Positions 56,618 through 64,000 of a stretch of DNA of 64,000 bases are shown in pieces. Numbering within the stretch: the first letter of the stretch is position 1; the number at the start of each line of letters is the position of its first letter. The DNA comes from Clostridiales bacterium GWF2_38_85 (GTDB lineage Bacteria > Bacillota > Clostridia > Oscillospirales > CAG-382), in assembly GCA_001797275.1 (NCBI GenBank), contig MGOY01000013.1, positions 1 through 64,000 on the forward strand, given 5' to 3'. Below the pieces are notes generated by a model. The model ran no database searches, was not told the origin of the DNA, and saw only the letters and a program-made list of their open reading frames with translations. Both the position numbers and the translations under genes were made by a program.

Positions 56618-56675
56618 TTATGTTACTTCAAATTTAACATAATGCAGAAAAGAAGTCAATCGCTTATGTTACTTC
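56618..56675 (-). promoter_or_regulatory. S66 operon promoter flanked by 12-bp direct repeats
   Basis: On the minus strand TTGACT (56659-56654), 17-bp spacer, TAAATT (56636-56631). GAAGTAACATAA occurs twice in the same orientation, at 56675-56664 (just upstream of the -35) and 56629-56618 (just downstream of the -10). The pair brackets the promoter and may be an operator. Confidence 0.6.
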
Positions 56676-56804
56676 TTTTGTCAAATTGTTTATAAAAAGA
56701 GAATAAGCCTATTTTTTATAGAAAAAAACTAAATTATTTTTCTATCCTACTTACTGCCAATCGTAATCCATCTGTTTTCCGTTTGTTCCGTGAACGGCAT
56801 GTAC

Positions 56805-56843
56805 AAAACACCTCCTGTGCCTTATTATCACAGGAGGTGTTTT
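56805..56843 (-). terminator. Intrinsic terminator of the metG-type gene
   Basis: AAAACACCTCCTGTG and CACAGGAGGTGTTTT form a 15-bp perfect stem with T-runs on both strands. It lies 28 bp beyond the tRNA synthetase stop. Confidence 0.92.
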
Positions 56844-56870
56844 AGCTTGCATTTTTCGTATCTATATGAA

Positions 56871-58802
56871 TTAATCAAACTGAGAAGAATGCTTTTTGAA
56901 AAAATCTACACGAGGTTCAAGAAACTTGAATTTATGACTGGGCTTTGTAAAAAAAGTAAGTGGCTCAAAGATATATCTCCAATCCCACATTCGTTCATCA
57001 ATGCAGAGATACTCTCGAATCATCTCACAACATATCGGTGTTATTGGGTGGAACAATACAACAGCAGTTTTAACTACATGGAAACTGTCTGCAAGTAGTT
57101 GTTCAATTTCATTTGCATTTTCACTTTTAGCTCTTGCAGACCAATCCTTGCTGGCATCCCTGAGATAGATATTCAACAGATCGAATACTTTATCGAACAT
57201 AAGTTCAGACATGAACCGCTCATACTCGAGTATCGTCCTATCTGCCTGTTCTTTAACTTCAATGCTGACTTCACATTCGGAAAGAACACCGCCGTTGTGT
57301 TTCTGTGCTGTATAGAAGCAGGAGCGAACAAGCCGGTTAAAAACATTGGTAACCAGATTTCCTTCATTCAAAACAGTGTCGAAATCACCGCTCTTGTTTG
57401 TCTCCAAAATGGCTTTTGGCTCGAATCCAACGCTTCTTTCGCTAAGACTCGTATGCATGAAATGCAAGCGAAGTTGTTCCGGTGTATAATAATCCAGAAG
57501 CGTAGCCGCTTTTGGCGGTTTGACATCACCACTGCTGGATGCTTTGGTTTTGCCAAAAAGAATGTGTCGGTTTGGAACTATATGAGGCAGTTTATATCCC
57601 TCCTTAAGTGCAGTGAATACCCCTATTTCGGCGATACCGTAAAAGTATATATTATCCTCTCCGATAAATTGGTAGACTTGCGCTTCATCCGACTTCCACC
57701 ATTCTTCCCACTTGGTGCCGTTTGTGCCATCACCTAAAAATGTCTTTGTAAAAGATATAGGTGCCCATAAAGATTCCGGCCAAACCCAAAAAGTCAATCC
57801 AGATAAACCGTTTATTTCGGGAACCGGTACGCCCCAATTTACGTTACCTGACAAGCGAAAAGGTACCAATGTTTTGCCTGTGCGGTATCTTACCCCGTTT
57901 TTTGTAAGAACTGAAACCGCTTTTTCTCTGTTATCTAAGTTAGTGAATACCAATTCACAAGAAGGTTTTTGCTCATCTTCAATAATAGTGAAAGGCGGCA
58001 TTTCTTCGATGCTTTTTACTTTTTCAATAAATTCCTTTTTAATAAATAAAGAAGGTTTCTTTAGAAACTCTCGTATGACCGAGAGCAAAACTCTTCGACA
58101 GGCAGGCTCTTTCTCCCATTCCACCAACGCTTTTGTTATTTGCTTTTCAAAGGTCGGAAGGTCAAAAAACCAGTTTTCTACTGGGACATACTCCGGTGTT
58201 TTACCCGACAATATACTTATCGGTTCAATTAGTTCGTCAGGTTTGTACTGATGTCCAAGTGAACATTCATCTGCGTATGCATTTTCAGATTTACATCCCT
58301 GTATTGGACACCGTCCTTTAACCTGTCGCCCATTCAAGAAAACACCTTTATCTTTATCGTAAAATTGCATTGTTCTTTCCAGTTTTAATGTGCCGTTTGA
58401 ATAAAGTCGTTTGAAAATTTCGGCAGACAGAGCGGCGTGTATTTCACCCGCTTCTCCCAGAGCAGAACCGGCATAAATGTCAAGGGAAACTTGATAATGA
58501 TCAAGTATTCCCTTTTGCAACCTGTGATTACGAGCTACAAAGTCATCAAGAGTACCATTGAATCCATCGGCTTTCGCTTTTTCATACCCGATTACGACTC
58601 CGGTTCCGTAACAATCTATACCGGAGACAAACAGAACATTTTCCGCACCTATCCGGTCTCGAAGAAAACGCGCAAAAATATCTGCGTGTATGAAGTACCC
58701 TCCAATATGATGAAAATATAATTCCTTTTCACCGTATGGCATACCACCGGTTATAAGTGCTCTTTTTGGAAACTCAGGTCTTGAAAATTCTTTTAAGTTC
58801 AT
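56871..58802 (-). CDS. metG: Methionyl-tRNA synthetase, divergent type
   Basis: The 643-aa class I synthetase charges tRNA-Met. The HIGH motif reads HHIGGYF after ALITGGMPYGEKELYF. A zinc-knob region has CPIQGC ... CSLGH. The KMSKS loop reads FGKTKASSSGDV. The anticodon-binding helical domain (~500-643) follows, but the C-terminal EMAP/tRNA-binding domain is absent. The start has AAGGAA 6 bp upstream. Its leader carries a promoter, a leader peptide and a terminator, suggesting inducible expression. The divergence from housekeeping MetG suggests a second copy; whether another metG exists is not visible here. Confidence 0.85.
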   Translation of the reverse strand: MNLKEFSRPEFPKRALITGGMPYGEKELYFHHIGGYFIHADIFARFLRDRIGAENVLFVSGIDCYGTGVVIGYEKAKADGFNGTLDDFVARNHRLQKGILDHYQVSLDIYAGSALGEAGEIHAALSAEIFKRLYSNGTLKLERTMQFYDKDKGVFLNGRQVKGRCPIQGCKSENAYADECSLGHQYKPDELIEPISILSGKTPEYVPVENWFFDLPTFEKQITKALVEWEKEPACRRVLLSVIREFLKKPSLFIKKEFIEKVKSIEEMPPFTIIEDEQKPSCELVFTNLDNREKAVSVLTKNGVRYRTGKTLVPFRLSGNVNWGVPVPEINGLSGLTFWVWPESLWAPISFTKTFLGDGTNGTKWEEWWKSDEAQVYQFIGEDNIYFYGIAEIGVFTALKEGYKLPHIVPNRHILFGKTKASSSGDVKPPKAATLLDYYTPEQLRLHFMHTSLSERSVGFEPKAILETNKSGDFDTVLNEGNLVTNVFNRLVRSCFYTAQKHNGGVLSECEVSIEVKEQADRTILEYERFMSELMFDKVFDLLNIYLRDASKDWSARAKSENANEIEQLLADSFHVVKTAVVLFHPITPICCEMIREYLCIDERMWDWRYIFEPLTFFTKPSHKFKFLEPRVDFFKKHSSQFD

Positions 58803-58862
58803 ATACGTTCCTTTCCACTTTTAATAGTTCATTTATTGATATCATTTATACCCAAATAAAAA

Positions 58863-58898
58863 AACGGTCAAAATCCTTTTATCAGGACTTTGACCGTT
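58863..58898 (-). terminator. Leader terminator (attenuator) before metG
   Basis: On the minus strand AACGGTCAAAGTCCT (58898-58884) pairs with AGGATTTTGACCGTT (58877-58863) and TTTTTATT follows. A copy of its 5' arm, GGTCAAAG, lies at 59036-59029 near the transcript start and can pair with the 3' arm as an antiterminator. Confidence 0.85.
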
Positions 58899-58929
58899 GA
58901 TTCTTATAGCTTAATACTTCGATTGCTAT

Positions 58930-58998
58930 TTATGAATACAACAACAATAGCCCGTCGCCACTAAAGACTACGAGTTGCTGTTGTTGCTGCTTATTCAT
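58930..58998 (-). CDS. 22-residue leader peptide in the metG attenuator
   Basis: A short frame begins MNKQQQQQ, passes through VVFSGDG and ends LLLLYS at TAA. Its Gln-run (CAGCAACAACAGCAA) and Leu-run (TTGTTGTTG) codons pair with each other in the RNA, extended by ATGAATA/TATTCAT. Ribosome position on this peptide could therefore control downstream folding. No strong RBS is adjacent; AAAGGGG lies ~45 nt upstream. The coding status is inferred from the attenuator arrangement. Confidence 0.5.
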   Translation of the reverse strand: MNKQQQQQLVVFSGDGLLLLYS

Positions 58999-59056
58999 GA
59001 TAGTTATACATACATTTAGCACGGCGAGCTTTGACCCCTTTGTTTACATTTTTATT

Positions 59057-59085
59057 ATTTTAACACACTATTATTAATAAGTCAA
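59057..59085 (-). promoter_or_regulatory. Promoter of the metG leader
   Basis: On the minus strand TTGACT (59085-59080), 17-bp spacer, TAAAAT (59062-59057). The transcript would begin ~250 nt before the metG start codon. Confidence 0.8.
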
Positions 59086-59289
59086 TTATAAATTATTTTA
59101 ATTTCTAAACAAAAATTTATAATTACAACAATTGCTTTAATATTTATAGTATAACTGTTGGGGCAATCTTTATTCTTTTTAACGGATATCTTAATTTATT
59201 GATATTTCTAAAATGAAAGTGGCAGCTATCACATGAATCCGGTTGAAGGAAACCTTAAAATTAAATCATTATTTTTCATAACCATCCAT

Positions 59290-60864
59290 TTATGCCGTTA
59301 TCTCCCCTCCACTTTTGAAACGAAACACAATACTGCCGTCCATCATCACTGTTGCCGTGTCGAGGAGAGTAATCCAAATTCTCTCATCCCACTCTGATAG
59401 AACCAGTGGTTTATGACGAAGCGTACCGATAAAAACTTTCAGTTCTTTGCTCTTGCGTTTTCTTATTGTTTTATCATCACATAAGGTCTCAAATTTCTTG
59501 TGTTCTTCCTTATAACGATTCTCAATCCGTTCGGTTTCTTTGGCATACTCTATTTGCGATTGAGCTATCTCGGTATTTTTCTTTATATGTACTTGCATTA
59601 AATTCATAATAACCGTCAACTCATCTTCGCATTGCTTTATTCTATTATCTAATTCTACCGTGTCACAAAGGGTCTGTTTGATGAGTTCACAATCGGCAAT
59701 AACATTTTCTCTGTTGCCCATCAACTCATTGTAGGCGGTTAGGAATCTTTGCTTAATCTCGTCCTCTGTAAGCCTTGGTGTGGTACATTTGACTGTATTT
59801 TTAAACTTGTTATTGCATTGAAATATCACGCTGCGGTACTCATCTGAGGAGTGCCAGACCTTTCGTCCGTAGAAACCTCCACAATCTCCACAGATGAGTT
59901 TGCTGTGAAAAGCCTTATCACTGTAGGCTCTACCAAGCTCCTTGCGTCGTGTCATTTCATCCTGCACTAATTCGAATTCCTCAGGCGTGATAATTGCTTC
60001 ATGTGAACCTTCCACATAGTATTGTGGCACTTCCCCATTGTTAATACGTAGCTCCTTTGTCAAAAAATCAACTGTAAATCGTTTCTGCAGTAATGCGTCA
60101 CCCTTGTACTTCTCATTGGTTAGGATGCTTGCTACGGTGGATGCTTGCCATATCTGCTTTCCCGAAGGACTTAATATACCGTGTTCCATGAGGTAGTTGG
60201 CAATACCCTGGGTGGTCTTTCCCTCAAGAAAAAGTTTGTAGATGATGCGAACGGTTTCTGCTTGTTCCGGCACAACCTTCAATGTATCGTTTTCTCCCTT
60301 TTCGAAGCCGAGGAAATTGGAATAACCGACGCTGACCTTACCATCCGCGAATCGTTTCCTTTGGCCCCAAGTGACGTTTTCAGAAATCGAACGGCTTTCC
60401 TCCTGCGCTAACGAACTCATAATAGTGAGCAGAAGTTCGCCTTTACCATCAAAGGTGTAAATTCCTTCTTTCTCAAAATAGCACTCTACCCCTTTTTCTT
60501 TCAGCTTTCGAATAGTAACAAGACTGTCTACCGTATTCCTCGCAAATCGGCTAACTGACTTTGTAACAATAAGGTCTATCTTCCCTGCTAAAGCATCGGC
60601 TATCATTTTCTTGAAACCATCCCTGTGTTTTGTGCCGAGTGCTGAAATCCCTTCGTCGGTATAAACCTTTACATATTCCCAATCGGTGCGACTTTTAATG
60701 AAATTAGTGTAATAATCAATTTGCGCTTCGTAGCTTGTGAACTGCTCATCGCTATCGGTAGATACACGAGCATAACCAGCAACTTTCCGTTTTTGATTAA
60801 TCAATGACGGTAAATGGGTTAATGGGTTTATGTTCGGTGGGATTACGGTGATTGTTTTTGCCAT
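59290..60864 (-). CDS. Large serine recombinase
   Basis: The 524-aa protein has GGAGG 8 bp before its ATG. The resolvase/invertase catalytic domain (~25-175) starts VAGYARVSTDSDEQ with the nucleophile Ser, and has LIVTKSVSRFARNTVDSL with catalytic Arg residues. A Recombinase domain (~190-300), a zinc-ribbon (CGDCGGFYGRK ... C) and a coiled coil (~400-470) follow. It integrates or excises a mobile element. Its start overlaps the stop of the upstream recombinase (TGATG). Confidence 0.93.
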   Translation of the reverse strand: MAKTITVIPPNINPLTHLPSLINQKRKVAGYARVSTDSDEQFTSYEAQIDYYTNFIKSRTDWEYVKVYTDEGISALGTKHRDGFKKMIADALAGKIDLIVTKSVSRFARNTVDSLVTIRKLKEKGVECYFEKEGIYTFDGKGELLLTIMSSLAQEESRSISENVTWGQRKRFADGKVSVGYSNFLGFEKGENDTLKVVPEQAETVRIIYKLFLEGKTTQGIANYLMEHGILSPSGKQIWQASTVASILTNEKYKGDALLQKRFTVDFLTKELRINNGEVPQYYVEGSHEAIITPEEFELVQDEMTRRKELGRAYSDKAFHSKLICGDCGGFYGRKVWHSSDEYRSVIFQCNNKFKNTVKCTTPRLTEDEIKQRFLTAYNELMGNRENVIADCELIKQTLCDTVELDNRIKQCEDELTVIMNLMQVHIKKNTEIAQSQIEYAKETERIENRYKEEHKKFETLCDDKTIRKRKSKELKVFIGTLRHKPLVLSEWDERIWITLLDTATVMMDGSIVFRFKSGGEITA

Positions 60865-62156
60865 CAGATTTTCCTCCTATCTAGAACTTTCTGTTGTGCT
60901 GCTTTTTTCATCTCATCCGTCCAGCTCATTGCTCTGGAGTTATCTTTCCAATGCTTTGTGATCTCTGTTCCATCTTTGAAACGGAATACTAGTATGTTAT
61001 CTTTGCAAACACGAACAATATTTATAGCATTACCGAACACCTGTTCATCAAAGGTATCTATCCCAAGAACATCGGCTACCACTTTCTTTAACGTTTCTTC
61101 CGGAATTTGCTTAGAATCGCAAGCGTTCTTTCCGCTTGTGTGATTAGTTCTGCATATCCAAATCGGACTTGCACGTTTGACCTTCCTGCGATAATGTTTA
61201 TCGCAAATGTTACAGACAAGCATTCCGGAAAAGGGGGACGCTTGCTTTTCATTAATTGGATTGAGTTTGGTTGCTCGCCGAGCTATTTCTCTCTGAACAC
61301 TCTCAAAATACTCCATGCTGATGATCGGCTCGTGCGTTTCTGTTGCATGATAGCGTGGAAGTTCTCCATGGTTGACAAGAGTTCACTTAGTGATGTGATT
61401 TTCACAGTAAGTCTTTTGTAATAGCAGGTTGCCTGTATAGGTGCAATTTCTCAGTATTTTCATAATAGTACTGCGATACCAATGCTTTCCGTTACGGGTA
61501 GAATACTCTTCTGCATTCAATCGTTTTGCGATACCACCGCAACCCAAGCCGGAGATATAATAATTAAAAATGCGTTTAACCAGTTCCGCTTCCTCCGGTA
61601 TGACGATGAATTGTCCTTTTTCGTAGCGGTAACCGAGAATCGTTCCATTCCAGGGCTTACCCTCCTCGAAATTCTTTTTGATGCGCCATTTCTGGTTCTC
61701 ACTAGCAGAGAGGCTTTCTTCTTGAGCATAGGATGCGAGGATTGTCAGCATAAGCTCACCCTCGGTGCTCATCGTATGGATGTTCTGCTCTTCAAAATAA
61801 ATGTCCACCCCCAGCGACTTTAACTCACGAACGGTTTCCAGAAGTGTTACCGTGTTTCGTGCGAAACGGGAGATGGACTTGGTAATGACTATATCAATCA
61901 ATCCTACACGGCAGTCGAACAGAAGCCTTTGGAAATTAGCTCGGTCATCCTTCGTTCCTGAGAGAGCTTCATCAGCATACACACCTGCGTACTGCCACCC
62001 TTCATGAACTTGAATCAGCTCATTGTAATAGCTGACCTGTGCCGAGAACGAATGGAGCATTGCATCTTTTCCACTCGATACTCTGGCATAGGCTGCAACA
62101 CGCTTTGGCTTTTCTAAAACCGTCCTTTTTTCAAGCTTCCTCACGATTTTAAGCAT
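60864..62156 (-). pseudogene. Serine recombinase interrupted by an in-frame TGA
   Basis: The start is ATG 62156, directly after AAGGAGGTGAT. The catalytic domain is intact (VAAYARVSSGKDAM, DIVITKSISRFARNTVTLL). At 61383-61385 the frame meets TGA in ENHITK-stop-TLVNHGELPRYHATETHEP; then the same frame stays open to 60864 with a zinc ribbon (CNICDKHYRRK). One C-to-T change from CGA (Arg) explains it, as the surrounding reading frame is continuous. As written only a 257-aa truncated catalytic part or an unlikely restart at 61316 would be made. Confidence 0.88.
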
Positions 62157-62178
62157 ATATATCACCTCCTTGTACATG

Positions 62179-62373
62179 TTACATATTCGCTCTAAAACCG
62201 AGATTTATCAAGTCTTTTTCTCGAAATATACTGCCGAATTTAAGCCCATATTTTTGTGCTAATTTGTCCTCAATTGATACAATATCTTTCTCGTTAAGGA
62301 TACCTCTTTCGAGCATTATTTTTGCCTGGGTTATAGCAGAATGGTAGTTTTGGATATTATTACGATCAATCAT
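62179..62373 (-). CDS. Small SHOCT-like accessory protein of the element
   Basis: The 64-aa protein starts within the end of the upstream gene (ATGATTGA overlap). It has SHOCT-type features (AKIMLERGILNEKDIVSIEDKLAQKYG). Such small genes commonly precede serine recombinases in clostridial elements and may regulate excision. Function is inferred from position. Confidence 0.65.
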   Translation of the reverse strand: MIDRNNIQNYHSAITQAKIMLERGILNEKDIVSIEDKLAQKYGLKFGSIFREKDLINLGFRANM

Positions 62374-62755
62374 TGCTGCCACCGCTCTTATAACGCACCT
62401 TAATGTAGCAGGCATGGGAGCAGTACTTCTTCTCATTGTGGCGGCGCATATGTATTTCTTTTCCACAGCAAGCACAGGTTGTGATATACAGCATTTCTGC
62501 CTTTGGATGTTCGTTCCACCATTTATTTCGACAAGCGTCCGAACAAAAACGTCTTGTACTTCGTTTGCTTTTATCTATCGGATTTCCGCATTGTGTGCAT
62601 ATGGAGATGATTTCTTTGGTCTCGCTGCTGGTCTTGTACCTTCTGCAATAGGACTTCACAGTATTTTCAGACAAACCGATTTCCTTTGCTATTTTGGAAT
62701 ATCCGTAGCCTTCAAGGCGTAAATTATCTATAAGAATTTTCTGACTGTCTGTCAT
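62366..62755 (-). CDS. HTH and zinc-finger protein of the mobile element
   Basis: The 129-aa protein has GGAGG 8 bp before its ATG. The N-terminal sigma-70 region 4-like HTH is LEGYGYSKIAKEIGLSENTVKSYCRR. Two Cys clusters follow: CTQCGNPIDKSKRSTRRFCSDAC and CACCGKEIHMRRHNEKKYCSHAC, each C-x2-C-x(n)-C-x3-C. Proteins of this build sit ahead of serine recombinases in clostridial integrative elements. Role in regulation is likely. Confidence 0.78.
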   Translation of the reverse strand: MTDSQKILIDNLRLEGYGYSKIAKEIGLSENTVKSYCRRYKTSSETKEIISICTQCGNPIDKSKRSTRRFCSDACRNKWWNEHPKAEMLYITTCACCGKEIHMRRHNEKKYCSHACYIKVRYKSGGSND

Positions 62756-62873
62756 ATTCGTACCTCCGTTCAGAGGAGAGGTGTTTTCCTATCCTCACTT
62801 CCTATTGGACAACGAGGGAAGTAAATCCGTAGTGTGCAGCTTTCATTTATGACCATATGTTAGTAAATAATTC

Positions 62874-62902
62874 TTGACATTACGTCCGAATGGTCGTATA
62901 AT
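62874..62902 (+). promoter_or_regulatory. Consensus promoter with dyad operator for the XRE gene
   Basis: TTGACA (62874-62879), 17-bp spacer, TATAAT (62897-62902). The spacer carries ACGTCC-GAAT-GGTCGT (62882-62897), a dyad of the form ACGnCC/GGnCGT that fits autorepression by an XRE protein. Confidence 0.78.
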
Positions 62903-62947
62903 GTAACAATCTTATTTTTGGAAGAAGCACAAATGGCATTTTAAGTT

Positions 62948-63199
62948 ATGCGCGTTGAGGAAAAATGGATACTTAAAGATTACCGTGAAAAACTCGGTTT
63001 GACGCAACAACAGGTCGCAGATAAAGCAAAGATACAACTTAGGCAGTATCAACGGTTTGAAGCGGGTGAAAGGAATCTTTCCTCATCTTCATTCAATATC
63101 GCTTGCAGGGTTATCGAAGCTCTCGGACTTAACCTCAGCAAATATCATCACGGCGATTATGTTTTTGGAGATGAGGTTGATCTTTCCCAGAAAGATTGA
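62948..63199 (+). CDS. XRE-family regulator of the mobile element
   Basis: The 83-aa protein is mostly a single HTH_3 domain: LKDYREKLGLTQQQVADKAKIQLRQYQRFEAGERNLSSS. It starts ATG 62948, transcribed divergently from the recombinase genes, from a consensus promoter. It likely represses its own promoter and the divergent operon, as phage-type repressors do. A strong terminator follows. Confidence 0.87.
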   Translation: MRVEEKWILKDYREKLGLTQQQVADKAKIQLRQYQRFEAGERNLSSSSFNIACRVIEALGLNLSKYHHGDYVFGDEVDLSQKD

Positions 63200-63230
63200 T
63201 CAGCGAGGAATTTTACGATATAAAAACGAA

Positions 63231-63272
63231 AAATCCCACGAGACGGTAAGAAACCGAATCGTGGGATTTTTT
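63231..63272 (+). terminator. Intrinsic terminator
   Basis: AAATCCCACGA (63231-63241) pairs with TCGTGGGATTT (63259-63269), followed by TTTT. Confidence 0.92.
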
Positions 63273-63397
63273 ATACAAGTACAATATGATATTGTATGCT
63301 CCGACTTGAACACGGTAGAGTTTCTTTTGTGTGGTCGGTGAGAGTTAGGTAGCGGGAGTGGATGTAGAAAGTAAATTTTCTTTTTCTATTATACTAT

Positions 63398-64000
63398 TTA
63401 TTTAGGAATTTTTAGTTTCTGACCGCTGTAGATGACATTGGATTTCAAATCATTCAACCTGACAATTTCTGGGTAACGGGATCCGTCCCCGAGATATTTC
63501 AAGGCAATCTCCCAGAGGGTATCTCCATGAACGACTGTGTGAATTCGGTAGGTTTCCTCTGTAATAGTAGCAGTCACCACCGCCAGATCGGAAGCATTAA
63601 CAGGGGACATAATTGCATACTTACCGTTCTCATCTTTATCGATTACAGCACGATCGCTATTAATACTATGTACATACCAGTTCAGATTCTTTACCCAATC
63701 CGGAATGTTTTTACCACCGTAGTATTCTGAGCCTGTGATTTTCACAAGGTCACCATCTTTAATAACAATCTCTGTAGTAGGTTCAGCCGGAGTTGGTATA
63801 ATAAGCTTTTCTTTCACATCCGCTCGGAAAGTATCCATGACCTTACCAAACTTCGGGAACCAGTGCATTACATCTCCATGATTTGAAGCGATACCGAGCT
63901 TATGTCCCTCACTGTGGCAGAGGATGTTCTGTTCGGTTAAACTGTAAAGTTTACATAGGTACACACACAGTTCGACCGCTTCAATATAGACTTTATTAAA
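63398..64000 (-). CDS. N-acetylmuramoyl-L-alanine amidase with LysM, 5' end beyond the window
   Basis: The frame is open past the right edge (…FNKVYIEAVELCVYLCKL), so the N terminus is missing. The visible amidase end reads ILCHSEGHKLGIASNHGDVMHWFPKFGKVMDTFR, typical of Amidase_2/PGRP endolysins of clostridial prophages, with the zinc-ligand His. An SH3-like linker (VKITGSEYYGGKNIPDWVK) follows. A C-terminal LysM domain is HTVVHGDTLWEIALKYLGDGSRYPEIVRLN. It cleaves the murein stem-peptide amide bond. It probably serves as the element's lysin. Confidence 0.85.
   Translation of the reverse strand, partial: FNKVYIEAVELCVYLCKLYSLTEQNILCHSEGHKLGIASNHGDVMHWFPKFGKVMDTFRADVKEKLIIPTPAEPTTEIVIKDGDLVKITGSEYYGGKNIPDWVKNLNWYVHSINSDRAVIDKDENGKYAIMSPVNASDLAVVTATITEETYRIHTVVHGDTLWEIALKYLGDGSRYPEIVRLNDLKSNVIYSGQKLKIPK

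Larger units (their letters stand above)
56544..56870. other. Gene-free region between metG-type gene and S66 operon
   Basis: No gene was seen. It contains the S66 operon promoter with flanking direct repeats (56618-56675), a copy of the CCGTTTGT repeat (56778-56786) and a strong terminator (56805-56843). Confidence 0.6.
58803..59289. other. Gene-free region: metG leader and flank of the mobile element
   Basis: The part to ~59085 holds the metG promoter, leader peptide and terminator. From 59086 to 59289 the sequence is AT-rich with no gene seen. An attachment site of the adjacent recombinase element is expected hereabouts but no core could be identified without the other end. Confidence 0.6.

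Noticed and set aside
57099-57737. Plus-strand frame of 212 codons
   Set aside because: Antisense shadow of the metG-type gene.
58863-59085. T-box riboswitch for metG
   Set aside because: The antiterminator T-box sequence (GGGTGGNACCGCG-like) is absent; the layout fits a leader-peptide attenuator instead.

Overview
The window looks like a chromosomal segment of a low-to-moderate GC, Gram-positive anaerobe of the Clostridia, most likely an Oscillospiraceae/Ruminococcaceae-type organism. Reasons: consensus sigma-A promoters and strong AGGAGG ribosome-binding sites, DarA (c-di-AMP receptor), MecA, a YerC/YecD TrpR-like regulator, many lipoproteins, a listerial-type extracellular electron transfer locus, and tandem clostridial serine recombinases. 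No rRNA, tRNA or CRISPR array was seen. The assignment rests on gene content only.

Layout. (1) 1-3568: the 3' end of a UbiA-type quinone prenyltransferase, then eetA-, eetB-, pplA- and apbE-like genes. This is the flavin-based extracellular electron transfer module; Ndh2 would lie outside the window. (2) 3580-16855: a membrane protein, a DUF4855 carbohydrate-type protein, yerC + methyltransferase + hslO + acyl-CoA ligase, a TIM-barrel isomerase, a DUF4434 lipoprotein, an MscS channel, an ABC exporter with its DUF1854 partner, and darA. (3) 17050-22985: SulP transporter, XRE regulator, beta-galactosidase. (4) 22986-32921: a 0.7-kb promoter-rich intergenic region with a possible structured RNA and an attenuator before rsgA, followed by a tightly packed run of small-molecule-modifying genes (GNATs, RNHCP protein, nucleotidyltransferase, aminoglycoside-type phosphotransferase), a broken glycerate kinase, a CPBP protease and a cytochrome b5-like protein. 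(5) 32914-37888: rRNA methyltransferase, MecA-like adaptor, DUF6259 glycosidase-like protein, isomerase. (6) 38065-43559: a sigma/anti-sigma/subtilase operon, divergent from a second, frameshifted sigma-like gene. (7) 43825-56543 (minus strand): a lipoprotein and an AraC regulator that share a GyrI-like ligand-binding domain, VOC and PNPOx proteins, a serine hydrolase, a nitroreductase-pentapeptide fusion, a frameshifted UvrA2, a double GNAT and an MccF-like S66 peptidase. (8) 56871-59085: a divergent methionyl-tRNA synthetase behind a leader-peptide attenuator. (9) 59290-64000: part of a mobile element with two serine recombinases (one carrying a stop codon), small accessory regulators and a LysM amidase running off the edge.

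Five genes are interrupted (RNHCP, glycerate kinase, sigma factor, uvrA2, one recombinase) and one GNAT survives only as a 3' fragment. Three of the interruptions are single-base indels in short homopolymers, so assembly or read error must be separated from true decay.

The observations I rate highest are the attenuator before the second-type MetRS, the candidate structured RNA at 23121-23322, the electron-transfer locus with its doubled FMN carrier, and the sigma/anti-sigma/subtilase operon in which the protease carries Glu at the catalytic Asp position.
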